Assembly (NCBI GenBank): GCA_963975265.1 | Contig: CAXBGT010000018.1 | Coordinates: forward strand, 1 to 43,971 | Origin: CAJXUU01 sp963975265 | GTDB lineage: Bacteria > Bacteroidota > Bacteroidia > Chitinophagales > Saprospiraceae | Direction: 5' to 3' | Length of the DNA: 43,971 bases | Notes under the pieces: model-generated | The model's database searches: none | Told to the model about the DNA's origin: nothing | The model's input: the letters and a program-made list of their open reading frames with translations, nothing else | Part shown: positions 1-8,847 of the stretch, in pieces | How the letters are laid out: the number at the start of each line of letters is the position of its first letter | Numbering within the stretch: the first letter of the stretch is position 1 | Translations under genes and position numbers: made by a program

Positions 1-106
1 GCATATTTTTTCAGAAGACCTGTATCAAAGAAGCGTATTCTGAAAGATTCGCTCATCACTATATTTTTTCAGAAGACTCCTAGCAAGAAGCGTATTCTGA
101 AAGATT
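1..106. repeat. Two direct copies of a ~58-bp hairpin-forming repeat
   Basis: Two units lie about 58 bp apart. The left arm (ATATTTTTTCAGAAGAC) is at 3-19 and 61-77, and the right arm (AAGCGTATTCTGAAAGATT) at 31-49 and 88-106. Within each unit TTTCAGAA (9-16, 67-74) is the exact reverse complement of TTCTGAAA (38-45, 95-102), so each can fold into a hairpin with an 8-bp stem. The loop sequence differs between copies while the stem is conserved. The array may continue upstream of the window. No gene is visible here. Confidence 0.7.
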
Positions 107-282
107 TGATTAGAAACAAAATAAGTATCCGATGGTTCAGCTTAGTGAAATAATAAACAAGGGTGTACAACAAATTAAGAAATTGGGGTAACCACTTAGA
201 TTTCAAAGCACTGATTATCAATCCTATTTTCAGAAATTGACATTTTGGACAGACGACTATCGTAGCATCGTTCTTTTTTTAG

Positions 283-426
283 AATAGCGAATATGGTAAT
301 AATCGCTCAGCACAACTGTTTTTGCTCGAAGACAATGTAAGAATAGCGAATATGCTAATAATCGCTCAGCACAATGGAATTAATGTCGAAGACAGCAAAG
401 CGAATATGATAATAAACGCTCAGCAC
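283..426. repeat. Three imperfect direct repeats, 54-59 bp period
   Basis: A unit reading roughly AATAGCGAATATGNTAATAA followed by TCGCTCAGCACAA occurs at 283-315, 342-374 and, shortened, 399-426. The first spacing (59) is not a multiple of three, so the repeat crosses reading frames and is unlikely to be a coding repeat. Each copy has AGCG(A) and (T)CGCT arms that could pair across the AT-rich centre. The rest of 1-866 holds no convincing gene. Confidence 0.65.
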
Positions 427-520
427 TATATCACCAGAAGGAAAGGTGACAGTAATGGGCTAGGTCTGATGAACAATATTTGTAGACTTAACTTTTATAG
501 CACACTTTACAGCCATATGC

Positions 521-643
521 GTGACTCTATTAGGTAACCCTATTAAGAAAATCACAATCAAAAATTCAGGTGGAGGTTTTGAAAGGGCTACCATACGATT
601 AAGGTTAAAAACAGATAATGAATTCGATGGTTCTGATTGGTGA
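521..643 (+). pseudogene. Possible C-terminal gene remnant
   Basis: A 40-codon frame begins at a GTG and ends at TGA 641-643. The predicted peptide (containing KKITIKNSGGGFERAT and ending NEFDGSDW) has a protein-like composition, and the frame stays open upstream to about 471 without an ATG. It could be the tail of a decayed gene in this repeat-rich stretch. I do not recognise a family, and chance cannot be excluded. Confidence 0.2.
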
Positions 644-827
644 ATTCATATATATCTTGTGCTCTTAATTGCATTTACATTATTGGTCTGATTTATGGAG
701 TATTATCAAATATGTCTAAGAAGATCCTCGATATGAATTTTAATCGACATTTGCTGTTAATGACATATAAAATACCGTTCTGCAACGTTTGAGGTGCAGG
801 ATATCAACCAACAACAAAACAATTTGC

Positions 828-835
828 TATTTTTG
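828..835 (+). promoter_or_regulatory. Bacteroidota -7 box (TATTTTTG)
   Basis: Exact match to the Bacteroidota sigma-A -7 consensus TAnnTTTG, 31 bases before the ATG of the SurA-like gene. No TTG at the expected -33 distance is seen, so the call rests on the -7 box and its position. Confidence 0.45.
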
Positions 836-866
836 CACTTTAATTTCAAAAAAATATAACCAATAA

Positions 867-2837
867 ATGTTGAAACAACTCATATTGACCTTATTAGCGA
901 TAGTCTTTATTATTAATGTCCAAGCGCAATCAGATAGTGATGTACTTATGACTGTCGGTGGTGACAAAGTCACTGTAGGAGAATTCAGATATATATACGA
1001 GAAGAACAATGGCAAAACTGCGGATTACAGTGAAGCTAGCCTTGGAGAATATTTAGACCTTTATACTAAGTTTAAGTTGAAAGTAGCCAAGGCACGCGAC
1101 ATGAAATTAGATACGATCGTAGTCCTACAAAAAGAATTAGATGGGTATAGAACTCAATTAGCCAACTCTTTTTTGACTGACAGAGAAGTAGTAGATAAAT
1201 TAATTGAAGAGATAGTAGATCGTAAAAAACAGGATGTTAGGGTTAGTCATATCTTAGTGAAGGTAAACGCAAAAGGGGCTAATGAACTCCAAGAACAAGC
1301 AAGAAAAAAGCTTTTGAACCTAAAGCAGCAACTTACAGAAGGCAAGACATTCGAAGAGCTAGCGAAGGCTTATTCTGATGATAAAAACACGAAGGACAAA
1401 GGTGGAGACCTTGGGTTTATTACAGCTAGTTTGCCAAATGGGTTTTACGAGTTGGAAAATGTAATGTATGATCTTGAAGTAAACGAAGTGTCAGATCCAA
1501 TCCAGACAAAGCTTGGTTTTCATATAGTAAAAGTGCTAGAAAAAAGAGAGGCAAGAGGCATGATTGAGGTAGCTCATATTTTTAAGAAAGTTGACAAAGT
1601 AAAAAAGGGGAATATAAATGCTGCCAAAAAGACTATGGACAGTTTATATGTAGCTCTTCAAGCAGGAGCTAGTTTTGAAAGGATGGCTAGTATTCATTCT
1701 GACGATCAAAATACTAAAACAAAAGGAGGGGTATTGCCAGCGTTTGGAATTGCTGTTTATGATCCTCAATTTGAGAATGCCTCTTTTGCTCTTAAAAACA
1801 ATGGTGATTTTTCTGCTCCAATTTTGACATCAGTGGGTTACCACATTATTAAAAAAATTGGTAATTCTAAACCACTGACGCTTGCACAAGTAAAACTTCA
1901 GTTCAAAGATAAAATTGTGAAATACGATAGATATGAAAGTGCTCAGAAAGAGATGATTGCGAAGATAAAATCAACAAGCCAATTTCGAGAGAAAAGAAAT
2001 GCGCTAGCAAAATTCACAAAAACGCTCGATGAATCTTTCTATTCATACAAATGGCAACCTTCAAAATCATTGGGAGACGACCTCCTTTTTGCTTTTGGAC
2101 CGAACCAAGATGAAAGTGTAGAGGATTTTGCAAAATACGCTAAAAAACAAACTAGGCTCAGAAGTCAATTCGATCAGTCGAAGCCTCTACCCGAGGCCGT
2201 AGAAGAAATATATAATGAATTCGTAAAGGAAAAAGCATATGCCTATGAGCAAGCAAACCTTGAAAATAAATATCCAGAATTCAAATCACTTATGCGGGAG
2301 TACCAAGAAGGGATATTGTTATTTGAGGCGACTAAAATAAATGTTTGGGATAAAGCGAATACAGACACAGTAGGCTTATACAATTTCTATGAGCAGAATA
2401 AAAGTAAATATATATTCGAAGAGCAAGCAACGATAGGTAAATACATCGTCAATACAAATGATGAAAAAAAGGTGAAAAAAATCATGAAGTGTGCAAAGAA
2501 GCATAACAGTGAGAAGACGCTAAAAAGATTTAATAAAGACGGTGTAGAAATGCTAGAGTACAGTGAGGTGACTGTAGAACCAGGAAGCAAAGAGCTAGTA
2601 GGGCTAGACTTTAAGCGTAAATCAATTTCTCAACCGGTATATGATAAAAATAGTAAAAAGACACTTTTCAAAAAGGTAGTGAAAATAAGTCCTACTCGTA
2701 GAAAGTCGCTCAAAGAGGCTAGAGGTTATGTAGTAGCTGATTATCAAGACCAATTAGAGAAACGGTGGATTATTGATCTAAAGAAACAGTATCCAGTGAA
2801 GCTAAATGACGCAGTTTATAAAGCACTAAAAAAATAA
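867..2837 (+). CDS. Periplasmic peptidylprolyl isomerase with two parvulin domains (SurA-like)
   Basis: The 656-residue protein has an N-terminal signal peptide (hydrophobic residues 3-18, likely cleavage near QAQ at 19-21). An N-terminal helical region carrying the SurA-like chaperone part follows, then two PpiC/parvulin rotamase domains at about 124-226 (SHILVKV, GGDLGF, GFHIVKVLEKR) and 231-332 (AHIFKKV, KGGVLP, GYHIIKKI). A long helical C-terminal region follows. Parvulins catalyse cis-trans isomerisation of Xaa-Pro bonds, and SurA-type proteins escort unfolded outer-membrane proteins across the periplasm. The next gene starts one base after the stop, so the two form an operon. The ATG at 867 gives a well-formed signal peptide. 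Family assignment is firm; client specificity is unknown. Confidence 0.92.
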   Translation: MLKQLILTLLAIVFIINVQAQSDSDVLMTVGGDKVTVGEFRYIYEKNNGKTADYSEASLGEYLDLYTKFKLKVAKARDMKLDTIVVLQKELDGYRTQLANSFLTDREVVDKLIEEIVDRKKQDVRVSHILVKVNAKGANELQEQARKKLLNLKQQLTEGKTFEELAKAYSDDKNTKDKGGDLGFITASLPNGFYELENVMYDLEVNEVSDPIQTKLGFHIVKVLEKREARGMIEVAHIFKKVDKVKKGNINAAKKTMDSLYVALQAGASFERMASIHSDDQNTKTKGGVLPAFGIAVYDPQFENASFALKNNGDFSAPILTSVGYHIIKKIGNSKPLTLAQVKLQFKDKIVKYDRYESAQKEMIAKIKSTSQFREKRNALAKFTKTLDESFYSYKWQPSKSLGDDLLFAFGPNQDESVEDFAKYAKKQTRLRSQFDQSKPLPEAVEEIYNEFVKEKAYAYEQANLENKYPEFKSLMREYQEGILLFEATKINVWDKANTDTVGLYNFYEQNKSKYIFEEQATIGKYIVNTNDEKKVKKIMKCAKKHNSEKTLKRFNKDGVEMLEYSEVTVEPGSKELVGLDFKRKSISQPVYDKNSKKTLFKKVVKISPTRRKSLKEARGYVVADYQDQLEKRWIIDLKKQYPVKLNDAVYKALKK

Positions 2838-2838
2838 T

Positions 2839-3708
2839 TTGACTTCTCGATATTCCATATTTGTTATAGCAATGCTAGGGTTTTTTCTGGTGGGATGTGA
2901 AGGTTTCGATAATCTATTTAAAGAAAAAAGGTCGGTAGCCCAAGATGATATATTATTAGCTTCGGTTGAAGATAGGGAGATGTATCTATCCGAGGTAAAG
3001 GAGTTGTTATCTGCAAAGAATCAATCTGATAGTCTCAGTCAATTAAATTCGTATGTAGAATCTTGGATCAAACGGAATGTAGTGCTTACAGAAGCCGAGA
3101 TTAACTTTCCAGAGAATATAGACATAAATGAGTTAGTGGAAGATTACAAATCATCTCTTTTGCTTCATAATTATAGGCAGGTACTCATAGAGAAAGAACT
3201 TGATACCATCGTCACTAGTGAACAAGAGAAGGAGTACTATGAAGCAAATAAGGAGCAATATCGTCTTCAAAATAGAATTTGTAAGGGAAGAATAGCTTCA
3301 GTACCTCAAAAGGCTCCGAGAATGGAAAAGTTCTATCGGAATTGGAAAAAGAATGATTCTCTTGCTATAAGCTCTTATCTTGCAGAGTATGCTGTAAGCC
3401 GAATGGATGATGATAACAAATGGTACACAGCGGATGAGTTTATGAGTTTTCTTCCTCATGATTCATTTAAATCCTCTAACTTTAAGAAAAAAGGAAATCT
3501 GCAGAAAAATCATAAGGATTATGAACACTTTGTTAAGATTACGAGTGTAATAGATCAGAATGAAATTGCACCGTTATCCTATGTAAAGGAGAGTATCAGA
3601 AAATTGATAATTCACCAACGTAAGAAACAAATCTTGGATAATATAGAGCAAAATCTTTATCAAAAATACTTGAAGTCAAATAGAATCAAGGTGTTTACAA
3701 CTGGTTAG
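2839..3708 (+). CDS. SurA-like lipoprotein, partner of the upstream PPIase
   Basis: The 289-residue predicted lipoprotein starts at TTG 2839, one base after the preceding stop. This start is preferred over the internal ATG because it gives a full lipoprotein signal (FVIAMLGFFLVGC, lipid cysteine at residue 20). The mature part is helical and charged: a VEDREMYLSEVKELL segment near residues 43-57 resembles the first helix of SurA-type chaperones, and a KEYYEANKEQY segment matches the linker that precedes rotamase domains. No parvulin catalytic domain is visible, so it is probably a chaperone or scaffold rather than an isomerase. Translational coupling to the two-parvulin gene suggests joint action on outer-membrane proteins. 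Confidence 0.75.
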   Translation: MTSRYSIFVIAMLGFFLVGCEGFDNLFKEKRSVAQDDILLASVEDREMYLSEVKELLSAKNQSDSLSQLNSYVESWIKRNVVLTEAEINFPENIDINELVEDYKSSLLLHNYRQVLIEKELDTIVTSEQEKEYYEANKEQYRLQNRICKGRIASVPQKAPRMEKFYRNWKKNDSLAISSYLAEYAVSRMDDDNKWYTADEFMSFLPHDSFKSSNFKKKGNLQKNHKDYEHFVKITSVIDQNEIAPLSYVKESIRKLIIHQRKKQILDNIEQNLYQKYLKSNRIKVFTTG

Positions 3709-4122
3709 ATTAATCTTCAGTAGTTTTAATCATTTACCACGGCGACCACAGGCGATGACATTTTGATCGATTTCTTACTGGGGCGCCTCAGTCAATCGTT
3801 AACCAGCTGGATTGGCGAGTTGCTGATGTTTCAAAGCAAAACTTAATGAACGTCCTCGATGAATGCACACTAGGCATCACTCATTGCCTTCATTTGAATT
3901 TGCTTTCTAATTTCAGCATAATGGAATTACCCCCATTGAACACTATCCATGGCTGAGCGTGTTTGGCTAACGCACAAGTGCTTCAACACAAGTTTGAGAA
4001 GTCAATCGAACCTTGGGTATATGGCATTAACTGATTCTGGTTCTTCGAATGTTGACCACTCGCTTCGAATGTTGACCACTCGCCGATCCTACGGCTCAAC
4101 GATTGGTCAACAGGTTTAATTT
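3709..4122. other. Intergenic region, locally GC-richer, no gene
   Basis: Between the PPIase operon and the converging large T9SS gene. Roughly 3740-4110 looks GC-richer than its surroundings, and a stretch open on the plus strand (about 3750-3845) encodes a protein-like sequence (ILIDFLLGRLSQSLTSWIGE) without a start codon. This might be a very old remnant, but nothing recognisable is present. It also contains the 20-bp tandem repeat listed separately. Confidence 0.4.
4043..4082. repeat. 20-bp tandem duplication
   Basis: CTTCGAATGTTGACCACTCG occurs twice head to tail (4043-4062 and 4063-4082), perfectly conserved. A related GTTGACCAATCGTT is present in inverted orientation at about 4098-4111. 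The location is just beyond the 3' end of the large minus-strand gene; the function is unknown. Confidence 0.7.
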
Positions 4123-7100
4123 TTATTCCTTTATAAATTTCAGAATTTGCACACCTTGGCCTTTATCATTCGTCAACTTAATGAAATATAGACCAGAAAT
4201 TAAATTTTGAATATTAATTTTCTCACTATACACTCCATTTATTATCTGGCGTCCATTTATATCGAAAATTGAGTATTGATCTGTTTTATTGACATTATCT
4301 AAAAACAGAATATTGTTACTTGGGTTAGGATAGAGAATTATTGGTAAGGGTTCATTTTCTGATATGGAAGAAACCAGAGATGTACACGATACCGTAGCTA
4401 CAACATTAGAGCAACTACCATCAGAAATGGCCTCTACTGTAAATTGAACCTCTTCATCACTTCCTAAATTATTTACAATTAGCGTGGTGTTGGTTGTAGT
4501 AAAGGGGGTATCTCCATTTACAATAATTAGGTAAGAAGAAGCACCCGGCACATCATTCCAATTAAATTCTACCGTACCACTTCCTGAATTGCATGAAATA
4601 ATAATAGGACCTAACGGTGGTTCAACTATCAAAGTTTGTGTAAATACGTCAGACACACAGTCTCCTTTTGAAACAATAAGTTCAATTACTTTTTCTCCAG
4701 AAACAATAAACGAAACAAATGGATTTGGTGCATTATCTACACTGCCCACTCCTGCATTCCAAGCATAATTGTCTACATCTCCTGAGCCAGTATATAGGAG
4801 TTGGACTTCATCTGATAAACAAATAGTGTCCGAACTTAAAGTAAAAGTAGCCTCTGGAGAATTTACTACCTCAATGTCAATAGATACTTCTTCAGATATA
4901 CAACCATCTTTTATAACTATCAAAGAGACAGTTTTGATACCAACGAATTGAAATGTGATGGTCGGGTTTGGCACACTTTCAATAGATATTTCAGAATTTT
5001 GCCAATTATAAGAATCAACACCTTGAGTTCCTGTATAATTAAGGGTCAAAGACTCACCACTGCACAGCACTAAATCATCAGCTGAGATAGCTGCCGTAGG
5101 AGTTTCTAGTACGGTAAGGTCAATCGTTTCTGTATCTGAGCATCCGTTTACATCAGTATAACTATAGGTGATTGTATTTATTCCTACTTCGGCCTCTTTC
5201 GGATCAAATATACCGTCAGGGTCAACTATTCCAGAACCAGAGAATGTTCCGATGCCGTTTACCTGACTGGTTACTATTACATTAATCGTAGATTCTCCTG
5301 GGTCATTTTCACAAAATGTTGTCTGTGCTGATGAAAGGGCGATAGTTATTATTGGACAATCTTGCGCTTCGCAAGTTATCATTGTTGATGCTGGGTCAGT
5401 GCATACTCCTCCCACTTGAGTTTGGAGCAATTCGAGAGTTACTATATTTCCTCCACTTAGTCCAGAAACTCTAAATGAAGAATTTCCTTCGAATTGCCCT
5501 GTTTGACCTGTGAATATCTCTACCTCATAACTCACATCTGCCTGTTCTTCCCATATAAATAAGATATCGTTAATAGTCGGTTGACAGATGATAGTCGTTG
5601 GTTCCAGAGGTTCTATGACTTCTATCGTTTTGATGGACTCTTCAGATAGACATCCGCTTGTATTTGAAGTTTTGAGTGTTACGGTTTTAGTACCTGATGT
5701 TGTCCATAAAAGTACATTTGGTCCTAGATTAAAGGCACCGCCATTCACTACTTGTGCTCCACCGAAATCCCAAAAATATGAGACTATATTGACATCGCTT
5801 CCAGTTGAGGTTACAGTAGATTCTCCTTCGATACACACTTCTGCATCCAAGCTAAATTCTGGCAATACTGTTGGGCTTACTGTAATAGACAAACTAGCCA
5901 TTTCACTAAATCCGCATTCGTTTTCGCTTTGTACGGATAATGCTCCTCCATTGGATCCTGCCCAATCAATTGTTATCATATTTCCAAACGGTCCAGTAGT
6001 CTCTACTATAGTTGCATCCGTTGGAATTGACCAAATATAGTTGAATGAGGCATCACCTCCCATGGCCGTGTAAGTAGTTTCGCTATTTGACCCTCCACAA
6101 ACCATGGTTATCCCAGAAACTGTGGGTGTTGGTGGTTGCAGACTTGTAAAATCTATATCTACAGGATAAATATATGCGCAGGAATTTCCATTTTTAGTTA
6201 TCGTTACCGTCAAAGTATATGTACCTGATGGATTGGTCTCAGGAACCTCTAAATCGGTTGGATCATTATTACTTTGTGGGTCGAATAATGTATTTCCAAA
6301 TGGATCTCGCCAAACAAATTTCAAATAAATAAAGCCAGTGGATTCTGCATCGTTGTAGTCGAAATCTAGGATAACGCTATTAAATGTACACTGAGGTGGA
6401 TTCATGAATCCATCGACGATATCTAATTTTTCTACTGTGAAATTTATGATACTGTCACATCCATTGACATTGGGAGTATTAGACAAAACAGAATTAATTG
6501 TTATGATATCAGAATTGGCAAATGATGCTTGTGTAAGTATGAAATCCTCTATTTGCATAGGTAGATCTTGTCCACATATTGCTAAATATACACCAACTGG
6601 TGGTTCTTCTTCATAAATGCCTAATTCGAATTCTTGATTGTAAGAACATCCAGGAGTAAGGACGAGAGCAGTATTTACACCTGTCTCGAAATCCACTATT
6701 GGCCCTTGCCAACCGTTGACTCCATCTCCATTTGGATCAAAATTATTCAACTTAGTAATATCAAAATTATTTTCATCTCCTATACACACAAACTGATCGC
6801 TAAACTCTTCATCGCCGACAAAAGGAATTTCGTCATTTATCTTAACAATTGTACACACATTTCCTAGCCAATTTTGACATGCATTACTTATAGAAGTTAC
6901 ACAAACCTCATATGTACCTTCATTTGTAAATGTTATCTGTAAGTTTTCATCTGAAGTTTGTGGACTTGCATTTCCTATATATGGCCCAGCTTCAATTGTT
7001 GTTACAGTCCAATCATAATCTCCATCAATACCAAGTCCAGTTGCTTCTATCAGAATATCTCCTCCGATACAGTAGTCTGTACTGTCACATTCAGCTACTC

Positions 7101-8094
7101 CATTATTATTTACACAAACTTTATCAGGTGTCAAATCTGGTGGAGTAGGTGTTCCAATCAAATCAATTGAATATGAGCACACATCACCACCACAGCCATC
7201 TATAAACAGGTAGTATGTTTCTCCTTCTACTAGATTAGTAGAAGGTATATCAACAGGTGTAAGATTACAATCACCGTTGCAAAAAACAGATTCTGAAAAG
7301 CTACAATCTTGGTAAATACCTACTTGAATACCAGATAGGCCAAGACCTCCGCCAGCACAGTTGGCAGGAGTTATCGAAATCGTATAATTCCCCCCATATG
7401 CTACAAAGGCAAACCATGAGATATTATTAGCTGGGTCTATGGAACCAGTACACAAGGGGCTTGGTTGATTGCCTCCAGCTGTAGCTGTTGGCATTATGTT
7501 GCAAAAAGCATCTAAAGTATTAATATCACATATAACTTCGGAATCTACGATTTCACTACATGAGTTGTTAGCCAGCGGGTTAGGAAGGGTGCAATCACTA
7601 AAACTAAAACAAAAATCTATGTACTCAATTTTCACATTATCATTAGGATCAGTATCCGTCAAAGAAAAAGAAGTAGTTCTGACATCAGAAGGGTTGGTAT
7701 CTGATCCATTGTCGTCATCATCGATCATATCATCCGCTGGGGATGTACCAGGACAACTGTTTGTTCCATTTAAGATCGCACCAAACGAGAATTGCGATGC
7801 GGGAATTCTAAGGAAATATTTTCCGGGTGGTAGATTTAGAAATGTATAATTACCACCTGATGAAACGGTACTAGCAACAATGGTAAAGTCTTCTGCATCA
7901 ACCAAGTCAACAATCACACCATTTACCAGTTGTTCGTTATCCCCTATATCATACATACCATTCAATTCATCATCAATCCAGATAATACCAATTACATCTG
8001 TATTCGCTATTGCCGAGAAAGGCACTAAAATTGCAATTATTAAGCTATACAATAGTCCTTTTGATCTGGTTGACTTTATTATTTTTGAATTCAT
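4123..8094 (-). CDS. Large T9SS-secreted multidomain surface protein (SdrD_B-like, PKD-like domains)
   Basis: A 1323-residue protein with a signal peptide (about 1-30, cleavage near AIAN). An SdrD_B/Cna-B-like beta domain follows at about 33-102 (GIIWIDDELNGMYDIGDNEQ, SGGNYTFLNLPPGKYFLRIP). Next comes a pre-peptidase-C-like segment at about 165-310 with many cysteines. Several Ig/PKD-like modules follow, recognisable by repeated 'YNW/YAW...N-P-I/V-x-F...G-x-K-x-V-x-L' patterns and 'GCS/GCL' junctions. The end is a Por secretion (type A sorting) domain from about 1245, with LYPNPSNNILFL, YSIFDINGRQI and ISGLYFIKLTND. The T9SS would export it and attach or release it at the cell surface. It is probably an adhesin or matrix protein; no enzymatic domain is seen. 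Confidence 0.88.
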   Translation of the reverse strand: MNSKIIKSTRSKGLLYSLIIAILVPFSAIANTDVIGIIWIDDELNGMYDIGDNEQLVNGVIVDLVDAEDFTIVASTVSSGGNYTFLNLPPGKYFLRIPASQFSFGAILNGTNSCPGTSPADDMIDDDDNGSDTNPSDVRTTSFSLTDTDPNDNVKIEYIDFCFSFSDCTLPNPLANNSCSEIVDSEVICDINTLDAFCNIMPTATAGGNQPSPLCTGSIDPANNISWFAFVAYGGNYTISITPANCAGGGLGLSGIQVGIYQDCSFSESVFCNGDCNLTPVDIPSTNLVEGETYYLFIDGCGGDVCSYSIDLIGTPTPPDLTPDKVCVNNNGVAECDSTDYCIGGDILIEATGLGIDGDYDWTVTTIEAGPYIGNASPQTSDENLQITFTNEGTYEVCVTSISNACQNWLGNVCTIVKINDEIPFVGDEEFSDQFVCIGDENNFDITKLNNFDPNGDGVNGWQGPIVDFETGVNTALVLTPGCSYNQEFELGIYEEEPPVGVYLAICGQDLPMQIEDFILTQASFANSDIITINSVLSNTPNVNGCDSIINFTVEKLDIVDGFMNPPQCTFNSVILDFDYNDAESTGFIYLKFVWRDPFGNTLFDPQSNNDPTDLEVPETNPSGTYTLTVTITKNGNSCAYIYPVDIDFTSLQPPTPTVSGITMVCGGSNSETTYTAMGGDASFNYIWSIPTDATIVETTGPFGNMITIDWAGSNGGALSVQSENECGFSEMASLSITVSPTVLPEFSLDAEVCIEGESTVTSTGSDVNIVSYFWDFGGAQVVNGGAFNLGPNVLLWTTSGTKTVTLKTSNTSGCLSEESIKTIEVIEPLEPTTIICQPTINDILFIWEEQADVSYEVEIFTGQTGQFEGNSSFRVSGLSGGNIVTLELLQTQVGGVCTDPASTMITCEAQDCPIITIALSSAQTTFCENDPGESTINVIVTSQVNGIGTFSGSGIVDPDGIFDPKEAEVGINTITYSYTDVNGCSDTETIDLTVLETPTAAISADDLVLCSGESLTLNYTGTQGVDSYNWQNSEISIESVPNPTITFQFVGIKTVSLIVIKDGCISEEVSIDIEVVNSPEATFTLSSDTICLSDEVQLLYTGSGDVDNYAWNAGVGSVDNAPNPFVSFIVSGEKVIELIVSKGDCVSDVFTQTLIVEPPLGPIIISCNSGSGTVEFNWNDVPGASSYLIIVNGDTPFTTTNTTLIVNNLGSDEEVQFTVEAISDGSCSNVVATVSCTSLVSSISENEPLPIILYPNPSNNILFLDNVNKTDQYSIFDINGRQIINGVYSEKINIQNLISGLYFIKLTNDKGQGVQILKFIKE

Positions 8095-8139
8095 GCCTTA
8101 TTGTTTTAAATGTGATTCTTTGATAAATAATTAACTGAC

Positions 8140-8156
8140 TTAGCCATTTAGGCTAA
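8140..8156. other. Small palindrome upstream of the T9SS gene
   Basis: TTAGCC (8140-8145) and GGCTAA (8151-8156) form a perfect 6-bp hairpin with a 5-base loop, 46 bases before the minus-strand start at 8094. It lies in the presumed 5' untranslated or promoter region and could be an operator or RNA hairpin. No consensus -7 box is obvious beside it. Confidence 0.3.
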
Positions 8157-8371
8157 TTGTTAAATAATAAATTATCAAATGCGGTTTTATCAAGAAATGA
8201 AATAGATTATGTCGGGGACTGACATTGATTAGTTAGTTAAAGATACGATCTAATTTTTAGAAATATAAATATTGTGAAAAAATCATGGTTATCACTTAAG
8301 AGAGCTTGGTAAGATTGATCTAGATCAGTGTAGGCTATGTTCTATACCTTTGAGTTTTAATACTTAAATTC

Positions 8372-8419
8372 TCCGATGCTTGCGTCGGGGTCATAAAAAA
8401 GATGTTTTTGCATAAAAAC
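8372..8419. repeat. REP-like hairpin pair
   Basis: CTCCGATG (8372-8379), loop CTTG, CGTCGGGG (8384-8391) forms an 8-bp stem with two G-U pairs. Just downstream GTTTTT (8404-8409), GCAT, AAAAAC (8414-8419) makes a second hairpin. The CTTG loop and GC-rich stem recur in the neighbouring structured element (CCG-CTTG-CGG at 8485-8494), which suggests a repeated palindromic family. Confidence 0.5.
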
Positions 8420-8429
8420 GCCTTATCAC

Positions 8430-8523
8430 AAAAAAGATCCGATTTCCGACCTTTAGGTTGGGAAAATTTTGGCTAGTGCTCCATCCGCTTGCGGTGGGGG
8501 AGTCAAAATTTAGGATCTTTTTT
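8430..8523. other. 94-nt multi-branched inverted-repeat element (possible ncRNA or MITE/REP-like)
   Basis: AAAAAAGATCC (8430-8440) and GGATCTTTTTT (8513-8523) are perfect 11-bp inverted repeats that close the element. Inside are hairpin CCGACC (8446-8451)/GGTTGG (8456-8461) and a second perfect 8-bp arm AAATTTTG (8464-8471)/CAAAATTT (8504-8511). The second arm encloses a GC-rich stem CTCC..CCGC-TT-GCGG..GGAG (8479-8502). The fold is a three-way junction. No reading frame crosses it. It could be a structured RNA, a double terminator between the diverging units, or a non-autonomous palindromic element. Confidence 0.55.
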
Positions 8524-8622
8524 ACTATTAGATAAAGAATAGGCTCATTATGGTATTAATTCTCATCTATCCTCCCTATCTCTGCAATCTTTCAAATCTC
8601 TATAATCTTTATCAATCATTTC

Positions 8623-8630
8623 TATCTTTG
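8623..8630 (+). promoter_or_regulatory. Bacteroidota -7 box (TATCTTTG)
   Basis: Exact TAnnTTTG match, 15 bases before the ATG of the 27-codon gene; a transcript would have a very short leader. No clear -33 TTG is seen. Confidence 0.5.
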
Positions 8631-8645
8631 TAAAAATTATAGAAC

Positions 8646-8729
8646 ATGAATGCATATAAAGGTCACTACCTAAGCTCTCATACATACGCTGTTAAAACAA
8701 GACGAGTAAAAGAGTCTGCTGCCAAATAA
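8646..8729 (+). CDS. 27-residue basic small protein, unknown
   Basis: A 27-codon frame (start MNAYKGHYLSSHTYAV, end KESAAK) with seven Lys/Arg residues and no hydrophobic segment. It is supported by context: a -7 box 15 bases upstream and a strong rho-independent terminator 22 bases downstream make a self-contained transcription unit of about 140 nt. I do not recognise the family. It might be a ribosome-associated or nucleic-acid-binding micro-protein, or a leader peptide controlling the TPR/DUF4292/EnvC operon that begins at 8848. It is equally possible that the transcript is an RNA gene and the frame is incidental. Confidence 0.5.
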   Translation: MNAYKGHYLSSHTYAVKTRRVKESAAK

Positions 8730-8751
8730 TAAGGTAGTCTTAAAGTTATAT

Positions 8752-8778
8752 GGGTAGAAACTAATTCTGCCCTTTTTT
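8752..8778 (+). terminator. Rho-independent terminator after the 27-codon gene
   Basis: GGGTAGAA (8752-8759), loop ACTAA, TTCTGCCC (8765-8772) gives an 8-bp stem with one G-U pair, followed by six T (8773-8778). It lies 70 bases upstream of the TPR gene and would either end the small transcript or act as an attenuator. Confidence 0.75.
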
Positions 8779-8847
8779 CGTCTTACTGATAGTTTCTGTT
8801 TTTCTAAATATTAGAAGCGGACAAAAATCAATAATTAATATTTTTCA

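Noticed and set aside
1..106. CRISPR array
   Set aside because: Only two units with self-complementary arms and no unique-spacer pattern of constant length; no cas genes in the window.
322..537. 71-codon plus-strand frame starting at TTG
   Set aside because: It runs through the 54-59-bp repeats, whose spacing breaks frame in the first copy, and it lacks a promoter box or family resemblance.
6930..7170. Plus-strand frames opposite the large T9SS gene
   Set aside because: They are antisense shadows; the minus-strand frame has clear domains over its full length.
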